DNA from: Hawksworthiomyces lignivorus
Taxonomy: Eukaryota; Ascomycota; Sordariomycetes; Ophiostomatales; Ophiostomataceae
DNA length: 64,000 nucleotides
Direction: 5' to 3'
NCBI GenBank assembly: GCA_002917075.1
Contig: NTMA01000106.1
Span: forward strand, 1 to 64,000
In this document: in pieces, positions 1 through 9,686 of the stretch
Numbering within the stretch: the first letter of the stretch is position 1
Layout: the number at the start of each line of letters is the position of its first letter
The notes under the pieces: model-generated
Told to the model about the DNA's origin: nothing
Database searches by the model: none
The model's input: the letters and a program-made list of their open reading frames with translations, nothing else
Position numbers and translations under genes: made by a program

Positions 1-503
1 GGGGGGGTTCCTCCCTTTTTTACAACTATATTGCAATGACTTGCTAACATTTTGAGCAGGACCTGGAGCACGCCACGTCCATCGCCTACCGCATGGTCAC
101 GCAGCTGGGCATGTCGGAGAAGGTGGGCCCCGTGCAGTTCTGGAACCGGTACAACCAGCTGAGCTCGGAGACCAAGGCGGTGATCGAGGCGGAGGTGCAG
201 AAGACGCTGTCCGAGGCGTACGAGCGGTCGCGGCGGCTGCTGACGTCCAAGCGGAAAGAGCTGGACCTGCTGGCCAAGGCGCTGCTGAAGTACGAGACGC
301 TGGACAAGGAGGAGGTGCTGAAGGTGATCTCGGGGCAGAAGCTGACAGACCGCATTCCCGTGCCCGAGGGACCCATGCTGGTGCCCAAGTCGCCGGGCCC
401 GCTGGAAGAAGAAGTGCCGCCGGGCGGTCTGCCGGGTGCCGGTCCCGTCGGCGACGGCGAAGACAGCAAGCAGCCCCCACCACCTCAGCCGGCCACGCCA
501 TAG
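1..503 (+). CDS. yme1: Mitochondrial i-AAA protease (Yme1/IAP-1), last exon only
   Basis: The window opens inside an intron (bases 1-59, branch-like GCTAAC, acceptor GAGCAG). The terminal exon is 60-503 in phase 0 and encodes about 147 residues. It reads DLEHATSIAYRMVTQLGMSEKVGPV, then LSSETKAVIEAEV, SKRKELDLLAKALL and YETLDKEE. That is the C-terminal helical part of the FtsH/M41 metalloprotease domain of the inner-membrane i-AAA protease, which degrades unassembled and regulatory proteins on the intermembrane-space side. The AAA module and HEXGH site lie upstream, outside the window. The last 45 residues are Pro/Gly-rich and not part of the conserved fold. An m-AAA subunit (Yta10/Yta12) is less likely because the GMSEKVGPV and KLTDRIPVPEGP segments match the i-AAA branch better. 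Confidence 0.85.
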
Positions 504-1953
504 GGAGTGGCGGGAGGAAGAGGAGGACGGACGAGGCGTTGAGAAAGCAGGACAGCTTTTGGATATGGGAACCAATCTCCACGAAGACAGCGGTCGGGAA
601 TTAGGAGAAGAACTTTGTGGCAACAAAAAAAAAAATTGTGGATTCTTTCTACGCTCTCGTGTACAGATGACGACACATTGGGGACTGGACTGCCCTCCTC
701 TGTGTTCTGTTAGACTTACCTGTTATTGTTCCATTAAACGTTCATTTTTCTTTTGTTCAAGGAAAGCAGCCTGCCCGTGATGCTGCTGCTGCTGCTGCTG
801 CTTGGAAAGCATGATTTGTCAGATGAGAAATACGGCATTTGAAAGGAAGATGAGAGAAGCTGTTTGCAAGTTTTTTTTCCCGCGTGTGAATATGTGACTC
901 TGCCGACGCGTATTACTCGATGTGAAGACGCTGATAACGAATTGAGGACGGACTTTTGGTCTTCTTGAGACGCTGTTATGGCCAGGCAGAACAAGGGTCG
1001 TCGGCTTTAGATTTTGGCTTTTGGGTGCGCTTATGCATCTAAGCAGAAATGCGTAGCACCTATCGCCGACACAGCAACAGCCAGCGGCGTTTGGGGTGAT
1101 TGGTGCGGCCATAGGATATTAAGGGCCTTTGTGTGCGTGAGAAGTAGGCTGGAGCGTATTAGTTACTGTATTAAACTTATCAGAGGATCTTTGAGAGGTG
1201 GCAGCGGTCCTAAGGGTATCGGTAAGTCCAGACTCCGGCGGGCGGCGTTTACCAAAGGCATGGGTAGGATCTGCTGTGTAAGTGAAGTGATACATACAGG
1301 CACTGGAGCTATGGAGGATGCGTCATTGCAGCGACTACGACTTGTCTCTACACATACCTTGATAGTCAAAGGCGTACTGTGATGGGAATACTACGGGCAG
1401 ACTAAGCACGCTCGATGATAAACAGTCCGCCCACATGGGCTTTCTGCCCGCTGCAGCCCACCACAGCATGCTGCATGACGATCCCCCATCCGCCCTGGCC
1501 GTGTCGTCATTCGACCATCCGCTCGCCAGCCCGCTCGCCATCTGCTCACCAATGCGCTCGCCATCCAGCCAGCCGCCCGCTAACCACCACCAAAAAAAAA
1601 AAAAAAAGCATGAGCGGCGCGGTAGGGAAAAGGTAAGGGGAAAAAAAAGAAAGCCCCGCCACTGGCTTCAAAGCCGCTCTGCCAGCTTTATTAGGTGGGG
1701 CAGGCGAGTCAGTCGTATGGATGAGGTGTATTAGTCCATGTATTAGCAATTCGACTCTGCAGACGGAGAGCTGTTTTTGGCTGAAGGCTCGAGAGAGCGC
1801 CTTTGTAGAATCGAACAAAAAAAAAAGTATAAGTATCAGGAGATTCCCAGTTTAGATTCTGTTCTCAAGTTCTGTTCCAAATAGCAATTCGAATAATCTT
1901 CTTCACATCTTCTCACCCCCCCCTCAATCATCTATCTTGAAGCTATCAATCAT
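504..1953. other. Intergenic: yme1 3' region and reductase promoter
   Basis: No convincing gene. A (CTG)6-7 run lies at about 780-803 just past the yme1 stop, and an A15 run at about 1591-1605. Bases 1890-1945 are strongly pyrimidine-rich (TCTTCTCACCCCCCCCTC), as expected for a leader just before the reductase ATG. Short open frames here have no recognisable protein features. Confidence 0.6.
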
Positions 1954-3333
1954 ATGCTCCGAACTGTGCCTCTCGTCGCACAAATCGCCAGACCTCGGCC
2001 TGTAATTCGATCAATTCGATCAATTCGTCCTATCCCAATTCGTAACCAGACGGCGAGCATCTCGTCTGCCATTCAAGCAAATATGACCAAGGTTCTTCTG
2101 ACTGGTGCGTGTTTCTGTCCCTTATTCGAGAGGTTGGATTGTCGCGTGATCTTGCGACGGCCGACTGTGTCCAGTCTGTTATACACAATTTTTGAGCGCG
2201 TGGGCTGACATTGACCGGAAAACAATAGGCGGCTCTGGCTTCATTGCCGGTAAGTTTTAGAAATATGAACGGCTTATTTCATGCTGTCTTTCTACAGAAG
2301 CTCTGCTCGAAACCCCTCTGCTAACACTCTCCTTTCCCCCCCTCCGCCAGCCCACATCCTCGAGCAGCTCCTCGAGCAGGGCCACTCTGTGGTCACCACC
2401 GTGCGGTCCGAGGAGAAGGCGGCCCGGATCCACGAGGCCCACCCGACGCTGACCAAGGACCAGCTGCAGACGGTGATCGTGCCGGACATTGCGCAGGAGA
2501 CGGCGTTTGACGAGGTGGTGCAGACGCCGGGCATCGAGGTGGTGCTGCACACGGCGTCGCCGTTCCACTACCGGGTGACGGACGTGCAGAAGGACCTGAT
2601 CGACCCGGCCGTGGTGGGCACGACGGGCATCCTCAAGGCGATCGCCAAGTACGCGCCGCAGGTGCGGCGCGTGGTGGTGACGTCGTCGTTTGCGGCGATC
2701 CTGGACGCGAGCAAGATGGCGGATCCGGCGACGGTGTTTTCCGAGAAGTCGTGGAACCCCATCACGCTGGCCGACGTGGGCGGGTCGCCGGCGCTGGGCT
2801 ACCGGGCGTCCAAGAAGCTGGCGGAGCGGGCGGCGTGGGACTTTGTGGCGGCGGCCAAGCCCAGGTTCGACCTGGTGACGGTCAACCCGCCGCTGGTGCT
2901 GGGCCCCGTGGTGCACCACCTCGAGGGGCTGGCGGCCATCAACACGAGCAACGAGCGCGTCGTCGACGCCATCACGGGCGTGTGGAAGGCCCACGGCGTC
3001 GTGCCCGAGACGGGCGTCCTCAACTGGGTCGACGTGCGCGACGTCGCCCGCGCCCACATCCTCGCCGGCCTCGACAAGCCCGACGCCGGCGGCCACCGCC
3101 TCTGGGCCACCGCCGGCTACCTCAGCAACCGCGCCATCCTCGACATCATCCGCAAGAACTTCCCCGAGTACGCCGACCGCCTGCCGGGGCCCGAGGTCAA
3201 AGGCGGCGAGCTGCCCGCGAACCACTACCGCTACGACAACAAGGAGACCGAGGCCCTGCTCGGCATCAACTGGATCCCCCTCGAGAAGAGCATCATCGAC
3301 ACCGTCAACAGCGTCAAGGCGCACGTGGAGTAG
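1954..3333 (+). CDS. Extended SDR reductase (GRE2/methylglyoxal- or ketoreductase-like)
   Basis: Three exons: 1954-2104, 2229-2249 and 2351-3333, joined in frame by GT-AG introns; 384 aa from the upstream ATG or 341 aa from the ATG at 2083. The joined N-terminus of the core gives MTKVLLTGGSGFIAAHILEQ, the Rossmann TGGSGFIA nucleotide-binding loop. YRASKKLAERAAWDF supplies the catalytic Tyr-x-x-x-Lys. Family members (yeast Gre2, dihydroflavonol-4-reductase-like enzymes) reduce aldehydes and ketones with NADPH; the substrate cannot be read from sequence. The 21-nt middle exon encodes just the glycine loop. The 43 residues between the two ATGs (MLRTVPLVAQIARPR...) are rich in Arg and lack acidic residues, like a mitochondrial presequence. 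The CT-rich leader sits directly before 1954, so I list the longer form but cannot exclude 2083 as main start. Confidence 0.85.
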
Positions 3334-3586
3334 AAAGGGGGAGAGAGGGGGGGAGAGGGGAGAGGATAGAAAGGGTAGACGGGGAAGAGAGTTTGGGTAG
3401 GAAAAGGCGCTCGCTTTATTTTTTTTAATTGGCATGTCACTGGCTAGACAGCTGCTGTCAGGATCCATGTTCTGAATAGATTAATGCGTTTCCTTTTTTT
3501 AAGCTTTTGTCCTTTCTACCTGTAGGCCATGAACCAGTCATGTGATGATACCGCTCGTCATTAAAAAAAAAAAAAAAAAAAATTCA

Positions 3587-5018
3587 TTATGAATCCACCT
3601 CCATGGCTTGAGGCAGTGCCTGCGGCGGTTCCTCGGCGGAGACGGCAGCGGCAGTGAGCTGCTCCAGGAGCGCCCTCCGCCATGCTTCGTACGCCTGCTG
3701 CTTCGCGTCGCTCAGGAAGTCGTACCGGGCCTGCAGCATGCTGTCGGCGCGCCACAGCTTGGTCGGGATGCCACCGTCGCCGTCTTCGCCGTCGCTGCCA
3801 GACTGTTCCTGCTCGGCATCGTCGTCGTCGTCGTCGTCTGCTTCGTCGTCTTCGTCTTCGCCGCGCTCTTTTCTCGCCCGCAGGTGCGCAATGTCCCGGT
3901 ACCAGTCGCTCTGCAGCCACTGCCGGTCCGACACCTTGACGAGCGCGTCGCGGAATCCCCGGCGGCGGAGCGGGCGCCAGCCGGCCCAGAAGTGGGCTGC
4001 TCGGTCGTCTCTGCTGACGTCATCGTCGCCTGGCACTTCAACACCGCCGTCCTCGCGCACCCGCTCGAACGCGGCCAGGATCGCCTTCTCGTCGGCCTGG
4101 AACTGCTTCGTGTCGAGGTCGGCACCGGTGCCTGCACCAGCGCCCTCCCGCCAGGACGTGGCGCAGTACAGGTAGAGCGCCGCGGCCAGCGCCGCCCAGT
4201 TGGCCTCGACCCAGGCGAGCGTGTCCTCGTCCTCGTCCTGGTCGTCGCCGCGCCCGCGCCGCTGCCGCCGCCGCTCCTTGGCCTCCAGTGACGCCTCGCG
4301 GTGCACGGCCGCCAGCCCCGCCGCCACCGTCGGCCCCAGCTGCGGATGGCCTAGCGCGCCGCAGACGAACCGCACCGTAGGCCGCAGCCAGGGCGGGAAG
4401 GCCGTCGTCGACGAGCCGGGCGTCTTGCTCGGCGTCTTGCCTGGCGTCTTGCCTAGCGTCTTGCTTGGCGTCTTGCTCGGCGTGGCCGTCTTGGCGGGCA
4501 TCTGCCGCGTCGGCGTCTTCGTGGGCGTCTTCGTGGGCGTCGCGCCGTCTGTACGCCGTCTTGCCGCTGCCGGCGACTGTAGGCTGCTGCTGCCGCGGCG
4601 GCCGTCGTCGCTCTCGCCCAGCCGGCTCGCTGAGGAGACTGACCGCCCCGGCGGCGGCAGGACCGTGTTGAGGTGCGTGTACAGCCGCCGGTAGAGCCGC
4701 GGCTGGATCGGCGGGCGCGGCTGGATCGGCGGCAGGTTGAGGACGGTCTTGAGGCTGCAAAAAGGGGTGTGCTGTCAGCAACGCCGTCCTTCCTTGCAGA
4801 TCTGCTCTTTCACTCTCTCTGGCTACTCACCGGTCGCACGCAATGTGCGCGCACGCATACGGCCGCGCCACCTCCTCGTCCGCCCGCAGCGCGCTGGCCC
4901 GCTGCCGCGACTGCGCCAGCAGCGAGCCCGCCAGATTGGCCAGCGTCGGCGGCAGCGGCTCGCCGTCGTTGAGCGTCGGCAGCAGCGACCGCAGCGCCTG
5001 GTCCGTAGAGCGGTTCAT
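3587..5018 (-). CDS. orc6: Origin recognition complex subunit 6
   Basis: Two exons, 5018-4831 and 4754-3587 (intron with GTGAGT donor), 451 aa. The N-terminus (MNRSTDQALRSLLPTLN, then LANLAGSLLAQSRQRASALR, EEVARPYACAHIACDRLK and PPIQPRLYRRLY) is the cyclin/TFIIB-like first domain of fungal Orc6. Orc6 belongs to the complex that marks replication origins and loads MCM with Cdt1. Residues about 120-170 form an array of T-P-x-K/R units (see finding). An acidic stretch (DEDDEADDDDDDDAEQEQ) precedes the conserved C-terminal helix LWRADSMLQARYDFLSDAKQQAYEAWRR, which is typical of the Orc6 tail. The start is the only ATG before the conserved N-terminus. The gene ends close to the convergent reductase; a 20-base A run at 3563-3582 lies between them. 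Confidence 0.88.
4418..4546 (-). repeat. Degenerate TP-x-K coding repeat in orc6
   Basis: A 12-nt-like repeat (variants of GTCTTGCTYGGC on the plus strand) encodes TPTK TPTK TPTR ... TPSK TPSK ... TPGK TPSK TPG. It lies between the Orc6 N-terminal fold and the acidic linker. Confidence 0.8.
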
Positions 5019-5439
5019 TCTTAGGGGGGGACTGGTGGACTAAAAGAAAGTCGGGTGTTGGCAGTTCGAGAGCTTGTAAAGGAGCGTACTCCGTATAAGA
5101 GCCAGCTATTTTTACCGCCTGCAAAAGAAAAATTCGAGCGCGTCGCGCGACGCTATGACGTACATGCAGCGGGCAGCCCGCAGTGGCTGGTTACCCGCTA
5201 GAGAGCCCACGCCACCATCGTTTCCGGCGCTGCTGACAGCGTTGCAGCCGCTGATTGTACGGGCGCTGAGTGTAGCCCCCAGTGTAAGATGAGCTCCAAT
5301 CTTGGCAAGCGATAACGCAAAATTAGGGGTGAGGGTCCTCTAAGAGGCAGAGATCTTCGTATATGCCTCTCTCTTATTTCTCTTTCTCTTTTCTCTTCTT
5401 GTTTTTCTTTTCTCTCCACCGCAAATCCACACATCAACT
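5019..5439. promoter_or_regulatory. Divergent promoter region orc6 / EF-hand gene
   Basis: About 420 bp between two divergent start codons. The right end (5360-5420) is a CT-rich tract (TCTCTTATTTCTCTTTCTC) just before the EF-hand ATG. No specific operator was recognised. Confidence 0.5.
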
Positions 5440-6247
5440 ATGCACGCAATACAATTATTTCTGTCGGCCAGCCTGCTGGCGACAGCGCTGGCCCACGGCG
5501 ACCACGGCGGCGGCGGCCAGAAGCCGGTGGTAGACGATGACGCCGACTGGATGACACGGCACATGGCGGGTAAGTAGGAAACGGAGAGAGGTGGAAGGGG
5601 AGGGGAAAGGGGGAGAGCTGGAGCGGGATGCAAAAAGGGAGCCAGCGGGAGGCAATGCGAAATAAGAAAAAGGGGGAGAGCCGGCTCATTGGCATTTGGA
5701 ACTGACAAACATCTTTTCTTTTTTTTTTTTCTCCGCGCGCGCAGAGGAGCACCACATTGCCGGCTTCGACGCCGACTCCTTCTTCACGCTGCACGACTTC
5801 GACGAGGACGGCCACTGGTCGCCGGCGGAGATCGAGCGCACGTACGGCCTGCACGATGCGAGCAACGCGGTGCTGCCGGCAGAGAAGCGCACGGCGGTGA
5901 TCGACGCGGTGCTGGCGCTGTTCGACGGAGACGGGGACGGGCGGGTCAGCCGGGCCGAGTGGCGGCGCGGGCGGCACGAGGAGAGCAAGACGCTGCCGGA
6001 CATGGGCACGGGGCCCGGCCACCACGGCAACGACGAGTACGAGTACGAGATCCACCACTGGGAGAAGTACCACGACGAGAACACCAAGCTCGAGGACCTG
6101 ACCCACCCTGAGGACATTGAGCACTTCAAGATGCACGAGGAGCGCGAGGCCGAGGAGGAGCGCCGCGCCGCCGAGCAGGCCGCCCGCGAGGCCATGCCCA
6201 TCGTGCTCGAGAACATCCCGGTGCGGTTTCGGCGGCAGGCCGCATGA
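5440..6247 (+). CDS. Secretory EF-hand calcium-binding protein (Ssp120/nucleobindin-like)
   Basis: Two exons, 5440-5569 and 5745-6247, 210 aa. Residues 1-18 (MHAIQLFLSASLLATALA) are a signal peptide, followed by a His/Gly-rich stretch. Two canonical EF-hand loops are visible: D61-x-D-x-D-G-H-W-S-x-x-E72 and D104-G-D-G-D-G-R-V-S-x-x-E115. The C-terminal third is a charged helix (HEEREAEEERRAAEQAAREA) that may form a coiled coil. Signal peptide, paired EF-hands and acidic coiled coil fit the Ssp120/nucleobindin group of secretory-pathway calcium-binding proteins. No membrane span or HDEL-type retention signal is present; the protein ends RFRRQAA. Family assignment is by architecture. Confidence 0.75.
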
Positions 6248-6667
6248 GGAACGAGTGTGTTTGTTACTTGCAGATAGAAAAAGCATCATCTATTACTAGA
6301 CATTCAGGGGAGGACTAGGAAAGGCCTCATCTTGGGAAACAAAGTTTGGATATATTTATCTTTCTATGCAAATCCTCCCACGGCAAAATGACATAATAAA
6401 TAATACAAATTACGGTCCAGCGCTCAGCCCAAAGAATAAGGAGACATAAAAGAGGGTGAAAGAAAATGATCCATCCGCTCTTTATTTCATGTACAATGCC
6501 CAAGGAAACAAAAAAAAATGATAAAATAAAGGGAAATCATTGGGCCCATCTCTCTCACACGGGAGGGAGGTAGAAAGGCGAAGAGCCCGAGAGCCTGCCT
6601 TGCTTGCGGTGGGCGGGCTCCGCCTCGCAAAGGCGCTGCTGGCCGGGCCCGGACATGCCACCCCTCT
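6248..6667. other. Convergent 3' flanks
   Basis: AT-rich 420 bp between the EF-hand gene (plus) and ppg1 (minus). Several AATAAA-like strings (around 6395 and 6525) could serve 3'-end formation on either strand. No gene seen. Confidence 0.5.
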
Positions 6668-8121
6668 CTACAAGAAGTAGTCGCTGGGGCCCCGGCGGTT
6701 GAAGGGCGTGTGCCGGAACTCGTCGGGCACGGCGGAGAAGATGCGGAACTTGGAGTCCAGGTTGCTGTCGACGGTCATGATGGAGGCCACATTGCCGCAG
6801 CGGTAGCAGTAGTTGGGGGCGGACCACACGGTGACGACGGACTTGTCGGGGAAGTGAAACTGGAGACTGCGTTAGCACGACAAGAAGGCGAGAGAAAAGA
6901 AAGAATACAGGCGTTTGGAAAACGTCATCTGCTATGAACGCACCTTGTAGCCCTCGTTGACCAGCTGGTGGGCGCGGGCGATAGTCTTGAGGCCGTTGAC
7001 GTGGTTGAACTCGCTGGCGACCTTGTCGCCGAAGAGCCAGCCGGCGCCGCGGGGGCTGACGGCCCAGGTGGAGATCTCCTCGGGGTCGCTCCAGACGAGG
7101 TCGCAGAAGGCGCCCTCGTGGGGGATCTCCTGGGCGCGGGCGACGACGCGGATCTGGTCGATGGTGCGGATCTCGGGCGACAGGCCGCCGTGCACGCACA
7201 GCACGGTGCCGTCGACGATGGCGGCGAGCACGAGAAAGTCAAACACCTGGCAGCACGCCTTCCACACCGACGCGTTGCCGTACTTCTGCTGGCACTCCTC
7301 GTAGAACCCGTACACCTGCGTGATCTGCCGCGACTCGTGGTTGCCCCGCACCAGCACGATCCGGTCCGGGTACTTGGCCTTGAGGCACATCAGCAGCGTA
7401 AACGTCTCCAGGCTGAAGTACCCCCGGTCCACAAAGTCGCCCAGGAACACGAACCGCGTGTCTGCCGACTGCGGCTGCGCCCCGATCGTGCTCGCCCCGC
7501 CCGCGCCCCCGGCCCCCGCGCCTGCGCTGCCCGATGACGCCCCCTCGGTCGTGTTGCCCGTGTGGCTCTCTGCGCTGCTGATGTCTGCGTCTGCGCCGTC
7601 CGCCGCCGCATCTGCCGCCTCTGCTTCCTCTTCAGCCGCGTCCCCGCCGTCCTCACCCTCGCCGCCGCTGCCGTCCATGGACTTGAGCTTCCTCCGCAGC
7701 CGCGGGTTGCGGATCTCCGTCGGCGGCTCAATATCCTCGGACGTGATGACCGCCGTCATTGTCCGCGGCGCCTGCACGTCTGTCTCGCCCGGCATTCCGC
7801 CGGCCACGCGGAACAGCTCCAGCAAGTCGTAGAACTGGCCGTGGATGTCGCCGCAGATGGTCACGGGCGTCGAGACCGGCTGGATGTTGGATTCTGGCGA
7901 TACCACCGCGCAGTCAGCATACTTTTTGGATCAGATATTCGTTTGTTTGAGCAGTTCTGCGAGTCAAACCCACCCTCCATCAGAACCTCCTTTACCATCT
8001 CGCACAGCTGCTTCATGACAGCCTCGGGGAGATAGTGGCACTGCTTGGCCTCCTCGAGCCAGGCATCGAGCCCAGCGCCTGGCTGCAGCTTGGCCGGCCC
8101 TGGCCTTGGTACGTCGGCCAT
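6668..8121 (-). CDS. ppg1: Ser/Thr phosphatase PPG1 (PP2A-like catalytic subunit)
   Basis: Three exons: 8121-7974, 7893-6944 and 6859-6668, 429 aa. N-terminus [16 protein letters not shown]. Metal-site motifs appear in order: GDIHG (residues 64-68), GDFVDRG (about 200), RGNHESRQ, then ARAHQLV and [12 protein letters not shown]. The C-terminus is DYFL, the carboxyl-methylated tail of PP2A/PP4/PP6-type enzymes. These motifs and the stretch [11 protein letters not shown] match filamentous-fungal PPG1, a phosphatase linked to the STRIPAK complex and to development. Between GDIHG and GDFVDRG lie about 130 residues instead of the roughly 20 usual in PP2A. The extra part is acidic and Ala/Gly-rich ([17 protein letters not shown]), so it is probably a disordered loop. 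Exon joins restore the conserved reading at each boundary. Confidence 0.92.
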
Positions 8122-9686
8122 TTTTGCGACGGTATATGACGAAGCAGAAGGAAGAAAAGAGAAAGAGAGAGAGGAAGAGACGATTCGCGTGCGGGTTGTT
8201 GCAGCTCTTCCTCTTGATGGCGAATTAACGAAGGCGCAGATTCATACGGCGGCCCACGTGGATCTCCAAGTCGCTGGATGCGGGCTGATCGTGGTCGTGT
8301 GAGGGGCGATGTTACGTCTGTAGAGAGGCTTCGACAGTTGTCAAAGGCACGGCCGCAACCAGATCGGTTGTATCTGTGTTCGTGAATCCGCTGCTATGTT
8401 GTGCGGACCGCGGGAGAAGCCGTCGTTGGTCTTCGTTGCATTTCCCACCAAAAAGTGAAGTTCAGCACCGCCCAATTAATATCGCCTAGTCCAGCAATCT
8501 GAAAACAGTAGCGTCAAGTCGGCAGAACCCCTGCTATCGCGGTCACCTGACCATGCCGTAAGCATACCGCTGTAAGGCTTATATTTACAGCGAATTCCTT
8601 TTGCCGCTGTAGATGCGATTGATCACAGCAATTCAGCTGGAATATATTATGCAAGGGCACAAAACAGTGAAAGTGCAAATAAGACAAAGGTGCAGCCAGC
8701 GATGGCATTACCTATTTTAGAACCAGCCTGCAGTACCACTAAAAAAGTAAACAGAAATAGGACAGGCGCAAAACAAAACGGCACAAAACAGCAGAGCGAG
8801 GCCTACTACGTCTACACTACCACGCAGCTCTTGAAACAGGTGGAGGCTGCTGGGCGGCGGTGGCAAAGAGCAGCCAGCGACACCATAACTATGAGCAAAC
8901 GGACTGCTGAAGAAAGCACTCGAAGCTTGCAACCGCTGTCGAATTTTGGCATAGAGAGAGAGTCTTGCGCTCGTCAACTAGTGATGTCGATTGACGTCCT
9001 CTGCTATCACCGTCACCTGACTCTTACACCATGAACTATTCATTTAGCTAGCTTATACCACAAGAGTCCCTTCTACATCTGCTAGTGGAGAATTAGCCTA
9101 TAGACTGCTATGGCAGCAGTCTCTTCCTGCCAAACCTGCCGTCTACAATGCTATGGTCTATTCTGTAGTGCTGCCCAGCGCCGTAAATTGCAGTCCCCAA
9201 CAGAAAGGGAAGCGGCGACTCTGTTATCTATGAACTACCCCGTACAGGGCGGTAAAAGAGCCATTCAGTGGGAAAGCGCAACCAAGTGGAACCTCGGTGC
9301 CTCTTTCCTATCACCGCCAATTTGTCGTGCCTTTTGCGCACCAACTGATTTTCTCTTTCCCCGCCAATGAATTTTGGAAGCTGCAAGCAGCTAAGAATTT
9401 ACGATCCAATCCAGAGGCACTGCATATCACACCTTGACACACACTCACACACTCACACACACACCCCCCAATACAGAGACGCATTCTCTGTCTCTGGCTT
9501 CATAGGAACCCAAGCAATACGGTATTTCAGAGCTTTTTATCTAATTCGCAACTAGTTCAATCACGCTTGATGGTCGATCCAGGAGTTTTACGAGCAGCAG
9601 CACAGCAGCAGCAGTGACCCAAAGAGGGCTGAAGAAAATCGTCATATTCATGTTGCGGTGACGGTGAGCAGAGCCTTCACGTTAAC
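8122..9686. promoter_or_regulatory. Divergent intergenic region ppg1 / upf3
   Basis: About 1.5 kb without a credible gene. Two similar strings, CTGCTATCGCGGTCACCTGA (near 8531) and CTGCTATCACCGTCACCTGA (near 9000), occur 470 bp apart. A (CA)-rich microsatellite sits at 9434-9467. The last 80 bp hold CAGCAG repeats just upstream of the upf3 ATG. Confidence 0.5.

Noticed and set aside
2257..3468. Long minus-strand open frame (403 codons) opposite the reductase
   Set aside because: Arg/His/Leu-rich shadow of the GC-rich exon; no domain, and the plus-strand frame has SDR motifs.
8520..9030. Two copies of CTGCTATC.C.GTCACCTGA 470 bp apart
   Set aside because: Only about 20 bp match with two mismatches; no terminal repeats or target-site duplications visible, so no mobile element called.
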